A stretch of DNA of 64,000 nt from Microtetraspora glauca (GCA_001570385.1 BBYL01000019.1:62001-126000); one strand, 5' to 3'. Shown: positions 1 to 9,138, counted from the first letter of the stretch. The notes: generated from the sequence alone by a model not told the origin. Translations and numbers: made by a program.

Positions 1-978
1 CAGGGCATCGGGCTGAAGGTCGCCGTGATCCTGGTCGCCGCGCTGATCCAGCTCGTGCTCCCGCTCGTGGGACACGCGGCCGTGATGAAGGCCCAGAAGT
101 ACTTCACCTGGGTGTTCGTCGCCATGTTCGCGATCATGGCGGTGCTGGTCGGCCCGAAGGTCGAGGTCGCCGCGACCGGAGGCGCCGACTTCGCCACCTT
201 CACGGTCGCGGTCGCGCTGGTCATGTCCTGCGGCGGGCTCTCGTGGGCCCCGCTGGGCAGCGACTACTCCCGCTATCTCCCCGCCGACGCGAGCAGGAAG
301 GCGGTCTTCGGCTACGCCGCGCTCGGCGGCTTCGTGCCGTACGTGCTGCTGATGACGCTCGGGGCGGCGGTCGCCACCGTGGTCACCGACGCGGGGGACC
401 CGATCTCGGGCCTGCCCGGCGCGCTGCCCGGCTGGTTCACGGTGCCCTACCTGGTGCTCGCCATGGTGACGCTGTTCGCGGTGAACACCACCGACCTGTA
501 CTCCTCCGGCCTGAATCTGCAGGCGGCCGGGATCAACGTCAAACGCTGGGTCGCGGTCGTGGCCGACCTGGTGATCTGCGTCGCGATCACCTACGTGGCC
601 GTGGTCTCCGACTCGTTCAACACGATGCTGAACACCTTCCTCGGCCTGCTGATCATCTGGCTGGCTCCCTGGGCCGGCGTCTACCTGTCCGACTGGCTGC
701 GCCGCAGGGGCGGCTACGACGGCTCCGCGCTGTTCGACGAGAGCCCGGCGAGCCCGTACTGGGGCAGCGGCGGCGTGCGCTGGTCCGGCGTCGCGGCCCA
801 GGTCGCGGGCATGATCGCAGCCGCGCTGTGGATCAACTCCACGGCGTTCGTCGGCCCGATCTCCCAGGCGACCGGCGGCACCGACTTCAGCATCTTCGCC
901 GGCGTCATCGTGGCGGGCATCACCTATCTGGCGCTGGAGCGGCGTACCGCCGTGCAGCCCGCCCCCGCCGCCGCCTGA
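1..978 (+). CDS. codB: NCS1-family cytosine/purine permease, 5' end outside window
   Basis: The reading frame is open from base 1, so the N-terminus lies upstream. The visible ~325 residues form repeated hydrophobic segments typical of nucleobase:cation symporter-1 permeases, with a conserved SCGGLSWAPLGSDYSRYLP stretch and an NTTDLYSSGLNLQAAG helix. The likely role is proton-coupled uptake of cytosine, adenine or related bases across the cytoplasmic membrane. It lies 21 bp before an adenine deaminase and probably shares its operon, which favours adenine as substrate. Substrate is inferred from context only. Other NCS1 members carry allantoin, hydantoin or thiamine precursors; the nearby TenA gene makes the last worth remembering. 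Confidence 0.85.
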   Translation, partial: QGIGLKVAVILVAALIQLVLPLVGHAAVMKAQKYFTWVFVAMFAIMAVLVGPKVEVAATGGADFATFTVAVALVMSCGGLSWAPLGSDYSRYLPADASRKAVFGYAALGGFVPYVLLMTLGAAVATVVTDAGDPISGLPGALPGWFTVPYLVLAMVTLFAVNTTDLYSSGLNLQAAGINVKRWVAVVADLVICVAITYVAVVSDSFNTMLNTFLGLLIIWLAPWAGVYLSDWLRRRGGYDGSALFDESPASPYWGSGGVRWSGVAAQVAGMIAAALWINSTAFVGPISQATGGTDFSIFAGVIVAGITYLALERRTAVQPAPAAA

Positions 979-999
979 CAACGAAAGGCACGACATCCC

Positions 1000-2754
1000 A
1001 TGCCAGACCGCCACCTGCTCGACGTCGCCTACGGGCGGCGCCCCGCCGACCGCGTCATCACCGGCGGCACGCTGGTCAACGTACTGACCGGAGAGATCTA
1101 CCCGGCCGACGTCGCGATCAGCGGCACCCGGATCGCGGCCGTCGGGGACCTGCCGGACACGCTGCGCGGCCCGGGAACCGAGATCATCGATGCCCGCGGC
1201 GGCTACCTCGTGCCCGGCCTGATCGACGGCCACCTGCACATCGAGTGCAGCAAGCTCTCGGTCACCAGCTTCGCCGACCTGGTCGTCCCGTACGGCACGA
1301 CGAGCGTGGTGTCGGGCCTGGACCAGATCCTGGTCGTGGACGGCCTCCCCGGCGTACGGCGCTTCCTGGACGAGTCCAAGAACACCGGCATGCGGATCTG
1401 GTGGGGCGCCCCGGCCAAGGCTCCGTACACGGTGCCGGAGTCCACGGTCGGCCACACCTTCGGGCCGGAGCAGCACGCGGAGGCGCACGACTGGCCCGAG
1501 TGCGTCGGCGTGTGGGAGACCGTCCAGGAGATGGTGGAGCACGGCGACCCCGCCGTCATGGACGCCCTCGACCTGGCCGAACGCCACCGGCTGCCCGTCT
1601 TCGGCTGCGCGCCGCTGTCCGACGCCCGCCGGATCGGCGGACTGGCGGCGGCCGGCGTACGGCTCGACCACGAGTCCTACTCGCACGAGGAGATGCTGGA
1701 GAAGCTGCGCCTCGGCATCTACGCGATCGTCCGCGAGTCGTCGGTGGCGCACTTCCTGGAGGAGAACATCCAGGTCGTCTCCAAGGTCGGCGCGCGGCGG
1801 GTGGCGTTCTGCACCGACGACGTGCACGCGGCCGACGTGCTGGCCGGTGGCCACATGGACAAGCTGGTCCGGATGGCCGTGAAGGCGGGCGTCGACCCGG
1901 TGACCGCCATCCAGATGGCCACGATCAACTGCGCGGAGATGTACCGGATCGACCACCTGGTCGGCAGCATCGCCCCCGGCCGCTTCGCGGACGTGCTGAT
2001 CGTGGACTCGCTGGACGACTTCCGGGTCCGCGAGGTCGTGGCCGGCGGCACGCCGGTCGCACGCGGAGGCGCCATGATCACCCCGACCGCGCCGCCGGAG
2101 CGCGGAGACGTGCGGCCGTTCCCCGTCCGCGAGATCACCGCCGCCGACCTGGCGCTCCGCGCGCCCGAGGGCGCCTCGCGCGTGACCGTGCTCACCATGA
2201 ACATGACGCCCGAGCAGGTGTTCGTGCGCAAGCGCCGCGACGTGACGCTGCCCGTCGCGGGCGGCCTGGTCGAACCCTCCGTGGCCGACGACGCGCTGCT
2301 GGTCACCGTGGTCGAGCGTTACGGCAAGACCGGCAACATGCCGGTCGCCATGGTCAGCGGCATGGGCCTGCGCGAGGGTGCGATCGCGACCAGCGCCGCC
2401 CCCGACGACAACAACATCATCTGCGTCGGCGCCTCGCGCTCGGACATGGCCGTCGCGATCAACGAGGTCGTCAGGGCCGGCGGCGGCCAGGTGGTCGTCG
2501 TGGACGGCGAGGTCAAGGCGCTGCTCCCGCTGCCGGTCGGGGGGATCGTCTCCGACCTGCCCGCCGCCGAGATGGCCGCCGCCGAGACCCGGCTCGACGA
2601 CCTGGCGCGGGAGATGGGCTGTACGCTGCCCGCCCCGCTGATGTACCTCTTCTTCCTGTCGATCACCGCGATCCCCGACTACGCGATCACCGACCTCGGC
2701 CTGGTCGACTGCGTGGAGCTGGCCGTCATCGACCCGATCATCTCGGAGGCCTGA
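1000..2754 (+). CDS. ade: adenine deaminase, Ade type (amidohydrolase superfamily)
   Basis: The 584-residue product deaminates adenine to hypoxanthine and ammonia in the cytoplasm. Length and architecture fit the bacterial Ade family: an N-terminal small beta domain, the metal-binding IDGHLHIECSK motif near residue 76, a DHESYSHEE stretch, the FCTDDVHAADV motif with the metal-ligand Asp near residue 272, and the long C-terminal domain (GNMPVAMVSGMGL, PDDNNII) that separates Ade from dihydroorotases. The ATG at 1000 has a GAAAGG site 11 bp upstream. The permease is before it and a second, non-homologous adenine deaminase starts 2 bp after its stop, so the three genes look like one adenine-salvage operon. 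Confidence 0.92.
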   Translation: MPDRHLLDVAYGRRPADRVITGGTLVNVLTGEIYPADVAISGTRIAAVGDLPDTLRGPGTEIIDARGGYLVPGLIDGHLHIECSKLSVTSFADLVVPYGTTSVVSGLDQILVVDGLPGVRRFLDESKNTGMRIWWGAPAKAPYTVPESTVGHTFGPEQHAEAHDWPECVGVWETVQEMVEHGDPAVMDALDLAERHRLPVFGCAPLSDARRIGGLAAAGVRLDHESYSHEEMLEKLRLGIYAIVRESSVAHFLEENIQVVSKVGARRVAFCTDDVHAADVLAGGHMDKLVRMAVKAGVDPVTAIQMATINCAEMYRIDHLVGSIAPGRFADVLIVDSLDDFRVREVVAGGTPVARGGAMITPTAPPERGDVRPFPVREITAADLALRAPEGASRVTVLTMNMTPEQVFVRKRRDVTLPVAGGLVEPSVADDALLVTVVERYGKTGNMPVAMVSGMGLREGAIATSAAPDDNNIICVGASRSDMAVAINEVVRAGGGQVVVVDGEVKALLPLPVGGIVSDLPAAEMAAAETRLDDLAREMGCTLPAPLMYLFFLSITAIPDYAITDLGLVDCVELAVIDPIISEA

Positions 2755-2756
2755 TC

Positions 2757-3758
2757 ATGAAGGACTTCATCGCCGGACTGCCCAAGTGCGAGCTGCACCT
2801 GCACATCGAGGGCACGCTGGAGCCCGAGTTGAAGTTCGAGCTGGCCAAGCGGAACAACCTGGACCTGCCCTACACCACGGTCGAGGACATGCGCGCCGCC
2901 TACGACTTCGACGACCTGCCGTCGTTCCTGTCGGTGTACTACGAGGGCATGAACGTCCTGCTCGCCGAGCCGGACTTCTACGACCTCGCGATGGCCTACC
3001 TGCGTAAGGCCGCCTCCCAGAACGTGCGGTACGCGGAGATCTTCTTCGACCCGCAGGCGCACACCTCGCGCGGCGTGCCGTTCGACATCGTGATCCGCGG
3101 CCTGCGCCGGGCGCTGCTCGACGCGGAACGGCAATTCGGCGTCCGCGCCCAGCTCATCATGTGCTTCCTGCGCGACTTCCAGGCGGAGTACGCGATGGCG
3201 ACGCTGCTGGAGTCGCTGCCGTACCGCGAGTGGATCGCCGGTGTCGGCCTGGACTCCGACGAGAAGGGCAACCCGCCGGCCAAGTTCGCCGCGGTGTTCG
3301 CCCGGGCCCGCGAGGAGGGTTACCTGCTGACCATGCACTGCGACGTGGACCAGGAGAACTCGACCAAGCACATCCGCCAGTGCGTCGAGGAGATCGGCGT
3401 CAACCGGATCGACCACGGCGTCAACGCGCTGGAGGACCCGGCGCTGGTCGAGGCCATCAAGGAGCGCGGGCTCGGCCTGACCGTGTGCCCGATCTCCAAC
3501 GGGTACGTCACGGACTCGATGAAGGCCGACGCCATCCGGCGGATGCTCGACCTGGACATGCGCGTCACGATCAACTCCGACGACCCGGCGTACTTCCCCG
3601 GTTACGTCCAGGAGAACCTGGTCGCGATCCAGGAGGCGCTGGACCTGTCCCGCGAGGAGTTGGTCCGGCTCCAGCGCAACGCCTTCGAGATCACCTGGCT
3701 GCCCCGCCAGGTGAAGGACGCCTACCTGGCCGAGCTGGACGCCTACGCGGCGTCCTGA
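2757..3758 (+). CDS. second adenine deaminase-like protein, adenosine deaminase fold
   Basis: This 333-residue protein belongs to the ADA-fold branch. The start CELHLHIEGTLEPEL and segments such as FFDPQAHTSRG, GLDSDEKGNPPAKF, RIDHGVNALEDP, TVCPISN and TINSDDPAYFPGY match the PA0148/Aah1 adenine deaminases better than true adenosine deaminases, which usually read HLDGSL. The signature HAGE motif is replaced by HCDVDQEN, so the usual catalytic Glu three residues after the metal His is Val. A nearby Asp could substitute, or the substrate may differ. GGAGG at 2745-2749 sits 7 bp before the ATG. Co-transcribed with ade; an automatic label of adenosine deaminase would probably mislead. Confidence 0.82.
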   Translation: MKDFIAGLPKCELHLHIEGTLEPELKFELAKRNNLDLPYTTVEDMRAAYDFDDLPSFLSVYYEGMNVLLAEPDFYDLAMAYLRKAASQNVRYAEIFFDPQAHTSRGVPFDIVIRGLRRALLDAERQFGVRAQLIMCFLRDFQAEYAMATLLESLPYREWIAGVGLDSDEKGNPPAKFAAVFARAREEGYLLTMHCDVDQENSTKHIRQCVEEIGVNRIDHGVNALEDPALVEAIKERGLGLTVCPISNGYVTDSMKADAIRRMLDLDMRVTINSDDPAYFPGYVQENLVAIQEALDLSREELVRLQRNAFEITWLPRQVKDAYLAELDAYAAS

Positions 3759-3768
3759 GACGGGGCCG

Positions 3769-5316
3769 CTAGCGCATTCTGAGGGCGAGCAGGAAGTCCA
3801 CCCGCTCGTCCAGCGAGGTGAGCGACCGGCCGGTCAGCTCCTCGATCCGCTTCAACCGGTATCGCAGCGTGTTGACGTGGACATGGAGCCGATCGGCCGT
3901 CGTCGCCCACCCGCCCGACTCCTCCAGGAAGATCTCCAGCGTCTCGACCAGGTCCGTCTGGTTCGCGGCGTCGTACTCCTCGAGGCGGCCGAGCAGCCGC
4001 GCGCGGAACGAGCGGCGCAGGTCACCGGGGATGGCCGCGAGCAGCGACCGGTGCGAGCTGACGTCGTCGGCGGTCATCGCGCTCACCCGGCCCTGTCCGA
4101 GGGCCGCCAGCCTGCGCGCGTGCCGCGCTTCCTCGATCAGGCTGCTCAGCCCGGCGGGGCCGGTGGTCACGCTGCTCAGGCCGAGCGTGATCCGGGCGTC
4201 GCGGAGACCAGCCTCCAGCGTCCGCGCGCCGCGCAGCACGTGCTCGGCGACCTCGGAGGCGGTGTTCCCCGCCAGGGGTACCAGCGCGACCGCCTCGCCG
4301 CCCTCGGGCGCGGTGGCCACCCCCGGCGCGAGCGGCCGGAGCAGCTCGTCGAGTACGGCGGAGCCCACCTCGTCCGCGCGTTCCACGCCTTCCACCTGGA
4401 GCGCCGCCGCCAGCAGCCCGTGCTCGGTCTCGACGTGCAGCGTGTGCAGCCGTGAGACGACTCCCGGCAGGTCGGCCTCCCCGGAGCCGAGCAGGTTCAG
4501 CAACTGGTCGAGCACCCGCCGCTCGATCCGCTGCGCCGCCTCCAGGCGGGACCGCTCCAGGGCCACCAGCGCGGCGAGCTCCACGATCAGGTCCTCGTGC
4601 TCGCCACCCGCCCCCACCTGTTCTCCGGCGTACGCGAGGAACCAGTTGGCGATGCGGTGCGGCGCGCCCTTGCTCACCGGGAAGACCGACAGCACCGTGC
4701 CGTCCTCGCGGGTGGACATCCCGGGCAGGAACCGCGCCGACAGGAACGCGTGGGCCAGCCGGGTCCGGTCCTCGGGCGCGAGCGGCTGCGATCCCACGAT
4801 CACCCGGCCGGTGGCCGACATCACCCAGCACGGCACGTCCAGCTCTCCGGCCACGGCGGTGACCAGCTTGTTCAGGCTGCCGCCGTCCACGAGGACGCTC
4901 GCGAGCCTGCGCCGCGAGCCGGGCCGGTGGCGCGGGGCGCTGCCCAACTCGTCGATCAGGCGGCGCAGGACGTACTCGGTGACGGCGCTGAACGGCACCT
5001 CCACCGACAGGCAGAGCAGCGGCAGGCCGGCCTCGGCGCAGGCGTCGATGAGATCGGCGGGCGGCAGTTTCAGCGCGGTGCCCGAGCAGAGCGCGGTCAC
5101 CCCCACCTGGACGAGGGCGGAGACGAACCGCCGCGAGGAGCCGGGCCCCCGATGCCAGGTCAGCTCGGTGAGGACCAGCTCTCCCGGCTGGACGAATCTG
5201 GCCGGTTCCGGCAGGTCGGTCGTGGCCACGCCACGGACCCGTCGATCCAGCAGGTCATGCCCGGTCAGGACCTTCAACCCCAGATGGTCGACCTGGCACA
5301 GGTCCCGCAGCCGCAT
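3769..5316 (-). CDS. PucR-family transcriptional regulator
   Basis: The 515-residue protein has an N-terminal PucR domain (MRLRDLCQVDHLGLKVLTG, LVLTELTWHRG), a central GGDEF-like CdaR region and a C-terminal helix-turn-helix (TTADRLHVHVNTLRYRLKR) of the PucR/CdaR type. I chose the ATG at 5316 because the domain starts exactly there and GGGAG precedes it; the frame stays open upstream only as an overlap with tenA. It is convergent with the adenine-salvage operon, 10 bp from its end, and lies 50 bp downstream of tenA in the same direction. PucR proteins commonly control purine catabolism, so the neighbouring permease and deaminases are the obvious targets, but I see no operator that proves it. 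Confidence 0.9.
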   Translation of the reverse strand: MRLRDLCQVDHLGLKVLTGHDLLDRRVRGVATTDLPEPARFVQPGELVLTELTWHRGPGSSRRFVSALVQVGVTALCSGTALKLPPADLIDACAEAGLPLLCLSVEVPFSAVTEYVLRRLIDELGSAPRHRPGSRRRLASVLVDGGSLNKLVTAVAGELDVPCWVMSATGRVIVGSQPLAPEDRTRLAHAFLSARFLPGMSTREDGTVLSVFPVSKGAPHRIANWFLAYAGEQVGAGGEHEDLIVELAALVALERSRLEAAQRIERRVLDQLLNLLGSGEADLPGVVSRLHTLHVETEHGLLAAALQVEGVERADEVGSAVLDELLRPLAPGVATAPEGGEAVALVPLAGNTASEVAEHVLRGARTLEAGLRDARITLGLSSVTTGPAGLSSLIEEARHARRLAALGQGRVSAMTADDVSSHRSLLAAIPGDLRRSFRARLLGRLEEYDAANQTDLVETLEIFLEESGGWATTADRLHVHVNTLRYRLKRIEELTGRSLTSLDERVDFLLALRMR

Positions 5317-5366
5317 CTCTCCCGATCCCGTAGCCGTTCGAATCCCCCATCGAGGGTATCGGCAGC

Positions 5367-6032
5367 TCAGACGGGCCAGTCCTCCCGCCGCCAGGCGGCG
5401 TCCCAGAACATCCATTCGTACCGCGCCGTGGTCGTCGCGTTCGCGAGCAGCCGCCCGCACTCGTCGCCGGTCAGGCCCTCCGCGACCTCGTCGAGGAGGT
5501 CGAGCACGCCCGCGACGGTCTCCTGGTACTCCTCGCCGCCGTACGTCTCGATCCACCACGCGTACAGCGGGTCGGGGGAGGACCGGTCGAGCAGGGCCTG
5601 CCCGACGCGGGCGTAGATCCAGTAGCACGGCACGATCGCGCCGAGCGCCTCGGCGAAGGTGCCGAGATGGCAGGCCCGCAGCAGGTACGACCCGTACCCG
5701 AGCGCGGTCGGCGGCGCGGGGTGGCGGCGCGCCTCCGCCTCCCCGATACCGAACGCGTTGAGCAACTCCACGTGCAGGCTGTGCTCCACCTCGACCGTAC
5801 GGGCGGCGTCCGCGGCGAACCGCTGGACCGAGGCCGGGTCGGGCGCCTTGACCGCGCACGCGGCCAGCGCGCGAGCGTAGTCGGGCAGGAAGTGCGCCTC
5901 CTGGAGCACGAAGTGCCGGAAGACCTCCTTGGGCAGGGACCCGTCGGTCAGCCCGGTGAGGAACGGGTGGGCCAGGATCTGCTGGTAGATCCCGTCCATC
6001 GCCCGCCACAGCTCGTCACGGAAGGCACGCAT
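5367..6032 (-). CDS. tenA: TenA/thiaminase II family protein (aminopyrimidine aminohydrolase)
   Basis: The 221-residue all-helical protein matches TenA throughout: FRHFVLQEAHFLPDYARALA, EVEHSLHVELLNAFGI, PCYWIYARVGQ with the active-site Cys, and the conserved C-terminal Glu/Trp region ARYEWMFWDAAW. TenA enzymes hydrolyse aminomethyl-pyrimidine breakdown products of thiamine for salvage in the cytoplasm. The start at 6032 gives the family length. It probably forms an operon with the downstream PucR gene. With a nucleobase permease nearby, a role in base or pyrimidine salvage beyond thiamine is possible but not shown. Confidence 0.88.
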   Translation of the reverse strand: MRAFRDELWRAMDGIYQQILAHPFLTGLTDGSLPKEVFRHFVLQEAHFLPDYARALAACAVKAPDPASVQRFAADAARTVEVEHSLHVELLNAFGIGEAEARRHPAPPTALGYGSYLLRACHLGTFAEALGAIVPCYWIYARVGQALLDRSSPDPLYAWWIETYGGEEYQETVAGVLDLLDEVAEGLTGDECGRLLANATTTARYEWMFWDAAWRREDWPV

Positions 6033-6041
6033 CCGCCGATG

Positions 6042-6290
6042 CTATCCAGCGGGGAGCCGGGCGGGCGCGCCGAGGATGGGGGCGCCGGAGCCCGTGGCCC
6101 CCGTGATGGACGCGCGGTCAGGTGGGGGACCCGCGGTCGGATGAGGCTCCTCGCCCGCTCCGGCGTCACGCCGGGCGACCAGCGACGCGTGGGTGAGACC
6201 ATCCGCGACGCCGCTCGGCCGTCCGGCGGCGAATTCCTTGCGGAGTACGGGAGCGACCTCCTCGCCGAGGATGCCGAACTGCTCCAACAC
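6042..6290 (-). pseudogene. C-terminal stump of a luciferase-like monooxygenase
   Basis: The first ~38 residues of this frame, beginning MLEQFGILGEEVAPVLRKEF and reaching THASLV, read like the C-terminus of LLM-class flavin oxidoreductases. The ~300 residues of TIM barrel that should precede it are absent. The rest of the frame is low-complexity Pro/Gly/Ala sequence. Just upstream, in opposite orientation, lies the 5'-truncated stump of a HAD hydrolase. One deletion may have removed both 5' halves and the shared promoter. No function is expected. Confidence 0.55.
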
Positions 6291-6316
6291 GGTCGCTCGT
6301 CCGGTATGACGATCTT

Positions 6317-6580
6317 GTGGTGAAGTCTCCCGGGGTGATGCACCTCGGCACCGAGCCGTTTCTCGAGGTAGAGCGAATCCTGCGAGAGGTGGCGGCGGCC
6401 GGTTCGGCCGCTCCCGTGGCCGGGGCGGAGGAGGTCATGCGCGCCTGCGGGGACAGTGGCCGTACCGTCGCCGTGTTAAGCACCAGCTCCGGCACGGCGG
6501 TCGAAACCTACCTCGGAAGGAACGGTCTCCGATCACTGGTGGGAGCGGTCGTGGCCGTTCCGCCCGCTTCAGCCCGTTGA
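6317..6580 (+). pseudogene. internal fragment of a HAD-family hydrolase
   Basis: The 87-residue frame includes EEVMRACGDSGRTVAVLSTS and a following AVETYLGRNGL segment, which resemble the middle of HAD-superfamily phosphatases (typically RVAVVSNNS then AVETYLARHGL). The DxDGT catalytic loop that should come earlier and the later Lys and GDxxxD motifs are missing. The usual SNNS has become STSS, consistent with relaxed selection. The end overlaps the 3' end of the convergent FAD monooxygenase by 12 bp. It is truncated on both sides. Confidence 0.5.
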
Positions 6581-7867
6581 CTGGCGGACACCCGCCCTGG
6601 GGGCGTCCGCACCTGCCCGGTCGGGCGTGCGCACGTGCTCGGGCAGGATGCCGTACACCATGATCCGCGTCAGGAGCTGGGACATGATCCGGCGGCCGCG
6701 CTCGCCGCTGAGGACCGCGGGCATCCGCGGTTCCTCACCGTCCAGGATCCGGCCGACGAGCCGGCGCTGGGCCAGCAACTGGACGAACTGGGTGCCGACG
6801 GTCGGGATCATGCGGCGCCGCTGCACCCGCTGTACGAGCCGGGGGTTGAGCGTCTTGTCGAACCTCGCCGGATCGGCCTGGGCGCGATGAAGCGGATCGG
6901 CCAGCAGGTTGGCGGTCGCCACCGCGTCCTGCACGGCGAGGTTGATGCCCACACCGCCGATCGGCGACATGGTGTGCGCGGCGTCGCCGATCGCCAGGAG
7001 GCCGGGCCGGTCCCAGCGCCTGAGCCGGTTCACGCCGACCTCCAGGAACGCCACCTTCCCCCAGTCGTCGATCTCGTCCACCCGGTCGGCGAGGAACGGC
7101 AGCAGGCGGGCCAGACGTGGCCGGAGCCCCTCCAGGCCCTGGGCGCGGATCTCCTGGTAGGAGCCCTTGGGGATGAGGAAGGCGATCTGCCAGTAGTCGC
7201 CGCGGTCGATCGCCGCCGCCATCTCTCCCTTGCCGATGTGACCCGCGAGGCCGCCGCCCTCGTCGTCGTCGGGACGGCGCGAGACGCGCAGCCACAACAC
7301 GTCCATCGGAGCCCCGAAGTCGAGAGGGATCATCCCCGCGGCCCGCCGCAGGTCGGAGCGGCGGCCGTCGGCGGCCACGGTCAGCACCGCGCGCAGGTCG
7401 TGCTCGCCGCGCGCGTCGCGGTAGCGCAGGCCGCGGATCGCCCCGCCGTGCTCGATCGGCCCGAGGGTCTCGGCGTTCATCAGCAGCCGGAACGCCGGAT
7501 AGCGGCGGGCGTGCTCGACCAGCAGGTTGAGGAAGTCCCACTGCGGGATCATCGCGATGTGGCGGTATTTCCGGGTGGACGGGAACCGCCGGAGATCGGC
7601 GTCCACCAGCGTCCGGGTGAGCGTGCTCATGCGAAGCGTCGTCAGGTTCCGGTGGGGGATGCGCTCCAGGTCCTCCACCAGCCCCAGCTCGTCCAGGAGT
7701 TGCAACGTCGAGGGATGCACGGTGTCCCCGCGGAAGTCGCGCAGGAAGTCGCCGTGCTTCTCCAGGACGGTCACCTGGACTCCGGCGCGGGCCAGCAGCA
7801 GGCCCAGCATCACCCCCGCCGGGCCGGCACCGGATATGGCGCAGGTCGTGCTCTCGGATTCCGGCAT
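6569..7867 (-). CDS. FAD-dependent aromatic-ring monooxygenase, PHBH-like
   Basis: The 432-residue protein has the three sequence marks of class A flavoprotein monooxygenases: the dinucleotide fold GAGPAGVMLGLLLARAG near residue 13, a VAADGRRSDLR DG-type motif near residue 165, and the flavin-binding AIGDAAHTMSPIGGVGIN GD motif near residue 290. Such enzymes hydroxylate or epoxidise aromatic or related small molecules with NAD(P)H and oxygen. Substrate cannot be read from the sequence. The start at 7867 is an ATG (CAT at 7865-7867 on the plus strand). It lies downstream of the RiPP genes on the same strand, but a 181-bp gap makes co-transcription uncertain. Confidence 0.85.
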   Translation of the reverse strand: MPESESTTCAISGAGPAGVMLGLLLARAGVQVTVLEKHGDFLRDFRGDTVHPSTLQLLDELGLVEDLERIPHRNLTTLRMSTLTRTLVDADLRRFPSTRKYRHIAMIPQWDFLNLLVEHARRYPAFRLLMNAETLGPIEHGGAIRGLRYRDARGEHDLRAVLTVAADGRRSDLRRAAGMIPLDFGAPMDVLWLRVSRRPDDDEGGGLAGHIGKGEMAAAIDRGDYWQIAFLIPKGSYQEIRAQGLEGLRPRLARLLPFLADRVDEIDDWGKVAFLEVGVNRLRRWDRPGLLAIGDAAHTMSPIGGVGINLAVQDAVATANLLADPLHRAQADPARFDKTLNPRLVQRVQRRRMIPTVGTQFVQLLAQRRLVGRILDGEEPRMPAVLSGERGRRIMSQLLTRIMVYGILPEHVRTPDRAGADAPRAGVRQSTG

Positions 7868-8048
7868 TCGTCAGCTCCCTCTCGGTCGGACGAGCACGGT
7901 TCGTACTGGCAGTACATGACCGTTCCCGGCCGAAATCCAGGTCATGCCGACGGACGTGTACACATTCAGGGGTTTCCATACCCGGAGAATCCGCCACGTC
8001 GTCGGTGGCCGCTACGGCGGTCCGGTCCGCGGTCTCCGGTGGATTCGG

Positions 8049-9137
8049 TCAGGCGCGCAGGTCGGTGGTGAGCTCGTCGGTACGGGCCCGGCTGCCCCAG
8101 AACCACTCCACGTGCGCGTGTCGCCGTTGCTCGGCCAGCCAGTCATCGAAGATCCGGCCCTCGACCAGCCTGCGGGTCACCTCGTCGAGCACCGCCGGTT
8201 CCACGGCCAGTACGCGCACGACGCAGAAACCACCGTCCGGGAGCCCCGCGGGTCCGAGCACCTGACCGGCCCGAGCGTCCACCGCCGGGGCACCGAAGAG
8301 CGCGACCAGGTCGCCCCTGCCGTTCGCCTCCATCCGGCAGGTGGCCACGCCCGCCAGCATCTCCTCGGCCGCCAGCGCGACGGGGTCGGTGTCCTTCTCC
8401 ATTTCGTCAGGCGGCACCGCCCCGACCCGCAGGCGAGCGGCGACGGCGGCGGCGCGATCGGGGTCCGCGTACCGCAGCCTGACCACGCGCAGCCGGTCGA
8501 ACTCCTCGCCATGGGCGGCGAAGAAGTCCTCCACCCGCCCGTCGACCACCTCTCGGCGCAGCTCCGCCACCGCCGCCTCGCTCGCCACGACCTCCTCAAG
8601 GCGGGCGTGGTTCAGGCCGCGTTCGGCCATCCACCGCAGCGTCGCCTGCGGGGTCATCAGTCCCCGCGCGCGGCGGAAGGCGTCCATGGCCTTCTGGAGC
8701 CGGTCGGCGGACAGGTCCGTGTGCCGCGTGGCCAGGGCCTCCTCGACCAGGGCGGCGTTCATCAGGCGCCTGGCGAGGCCGGTGTCCTCCCACAGCACGT
8801 CGAGGACCGAGACGGCCCGCTCCATCGTCATGTCGACGCCGTTGACGCGCAGGACGAGCTGCTCGCCGGAGCGCTGGCCTCCCCGCAGCGGCCAGGGGAT
8901 CACCCGGTCCGGCGCGAAGGCCAGCGAGACGCTGCCTTCGGGCGAGGGGAACAGCAGGTCGTAGTGGTACTCCCCGGTGGCGGCCTCGCGCTGCCACAGC
9001 AACCGCATCCTCACCTCCGGATAGCGGCCACGCAGGTCCGACAGCAGCTCGCCGGCGCGTTCCGGCCGCACACCGTCCAGCCCGCGCAGCCATTCCAGGG
9101 CGGCGCCGAGGAGATCGGGGGGCACCACAAGGGACAC
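8049..9137 (-). CDS. PpiC-related putative peptide-maturation protein of the RiPP locus
   Basis: The 362-residue protein has no signal peptide or membrane segment. Its second half (roughly residues 150-345: RLQKAMDAFRRARGL, AERGLNHARLEEVV, VEDFFAAHGEEFDRLRVVRL, ARAGQVLGPAGLPDGGFCVV) resembles SurA/PpiC prolyl-isomerase-type sequences. The layout fits, from memory, the family described as a putative peptide maturation system protein (TIGR04500). Translation starts at a GTG with GAAGGAG 7 bp upstream, one base after the ATP-grasp stop, so the two are translationally coupled. A cytosolic helper that holds or presents the Pro-Pro-containing precursor to the ligase is my inference. The biochemical role of this family is, to my knowledge, unresolved. 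Confidence 0.7.
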   Translation of the reverse strand: MSLVVPPDLLGAALEWLRGLDGVRPERAGELLSDLRGRYPEVRMRLLWQREAATGEYHYDLLFPSPEGSVSLAFAPDRVIPWPLRGGQRSGEQLVLRVNGVDMTMERAVSVLDVLWEDTGLARRLMNAALVEEALATRHTDLSADRLQKAMDAFRRARGLMTPQATLRWMAERGLNHARLEEVVASEAAVAELRREVVDGRVEDFFAAHGEEFDRLRVVRLRYADPDRAAAVAARLRVGAVPPDEMEKDTDPVALAAEEMLAGVATCRMEANGRGDLVALFGAPAVDARAGQVLGPAGLPDGGFCVVRVLAVEPAVLDEVTRRLVEGRIFDDWLAEQRRHAHVEWFWGSRARTDELTTDLRA

Positions 9138-9138
9138 G

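Noticed and set aside
243..2756. Very long plus-strand open frame across codB and ade that continues into the second deaminase
   Set aside because: Up to base 2756 it is an Arg/Pro/Gly-rich shadow of two well-supported genes; only its 3' end is a real gene, starting at 2757.
3818..5761. 647-residue plus-strand frame opposite pucR
   Set aside because: Ser/Arg-rich low-complexity translation typical of the antisense of a high-GC gene; no domain.
5317..6009. Extension of the PucR frame to 6009
   Set aside because: The extra 231 residues overlap tenA in another frame and have no homology; the ribosome site and domain start support 5316.
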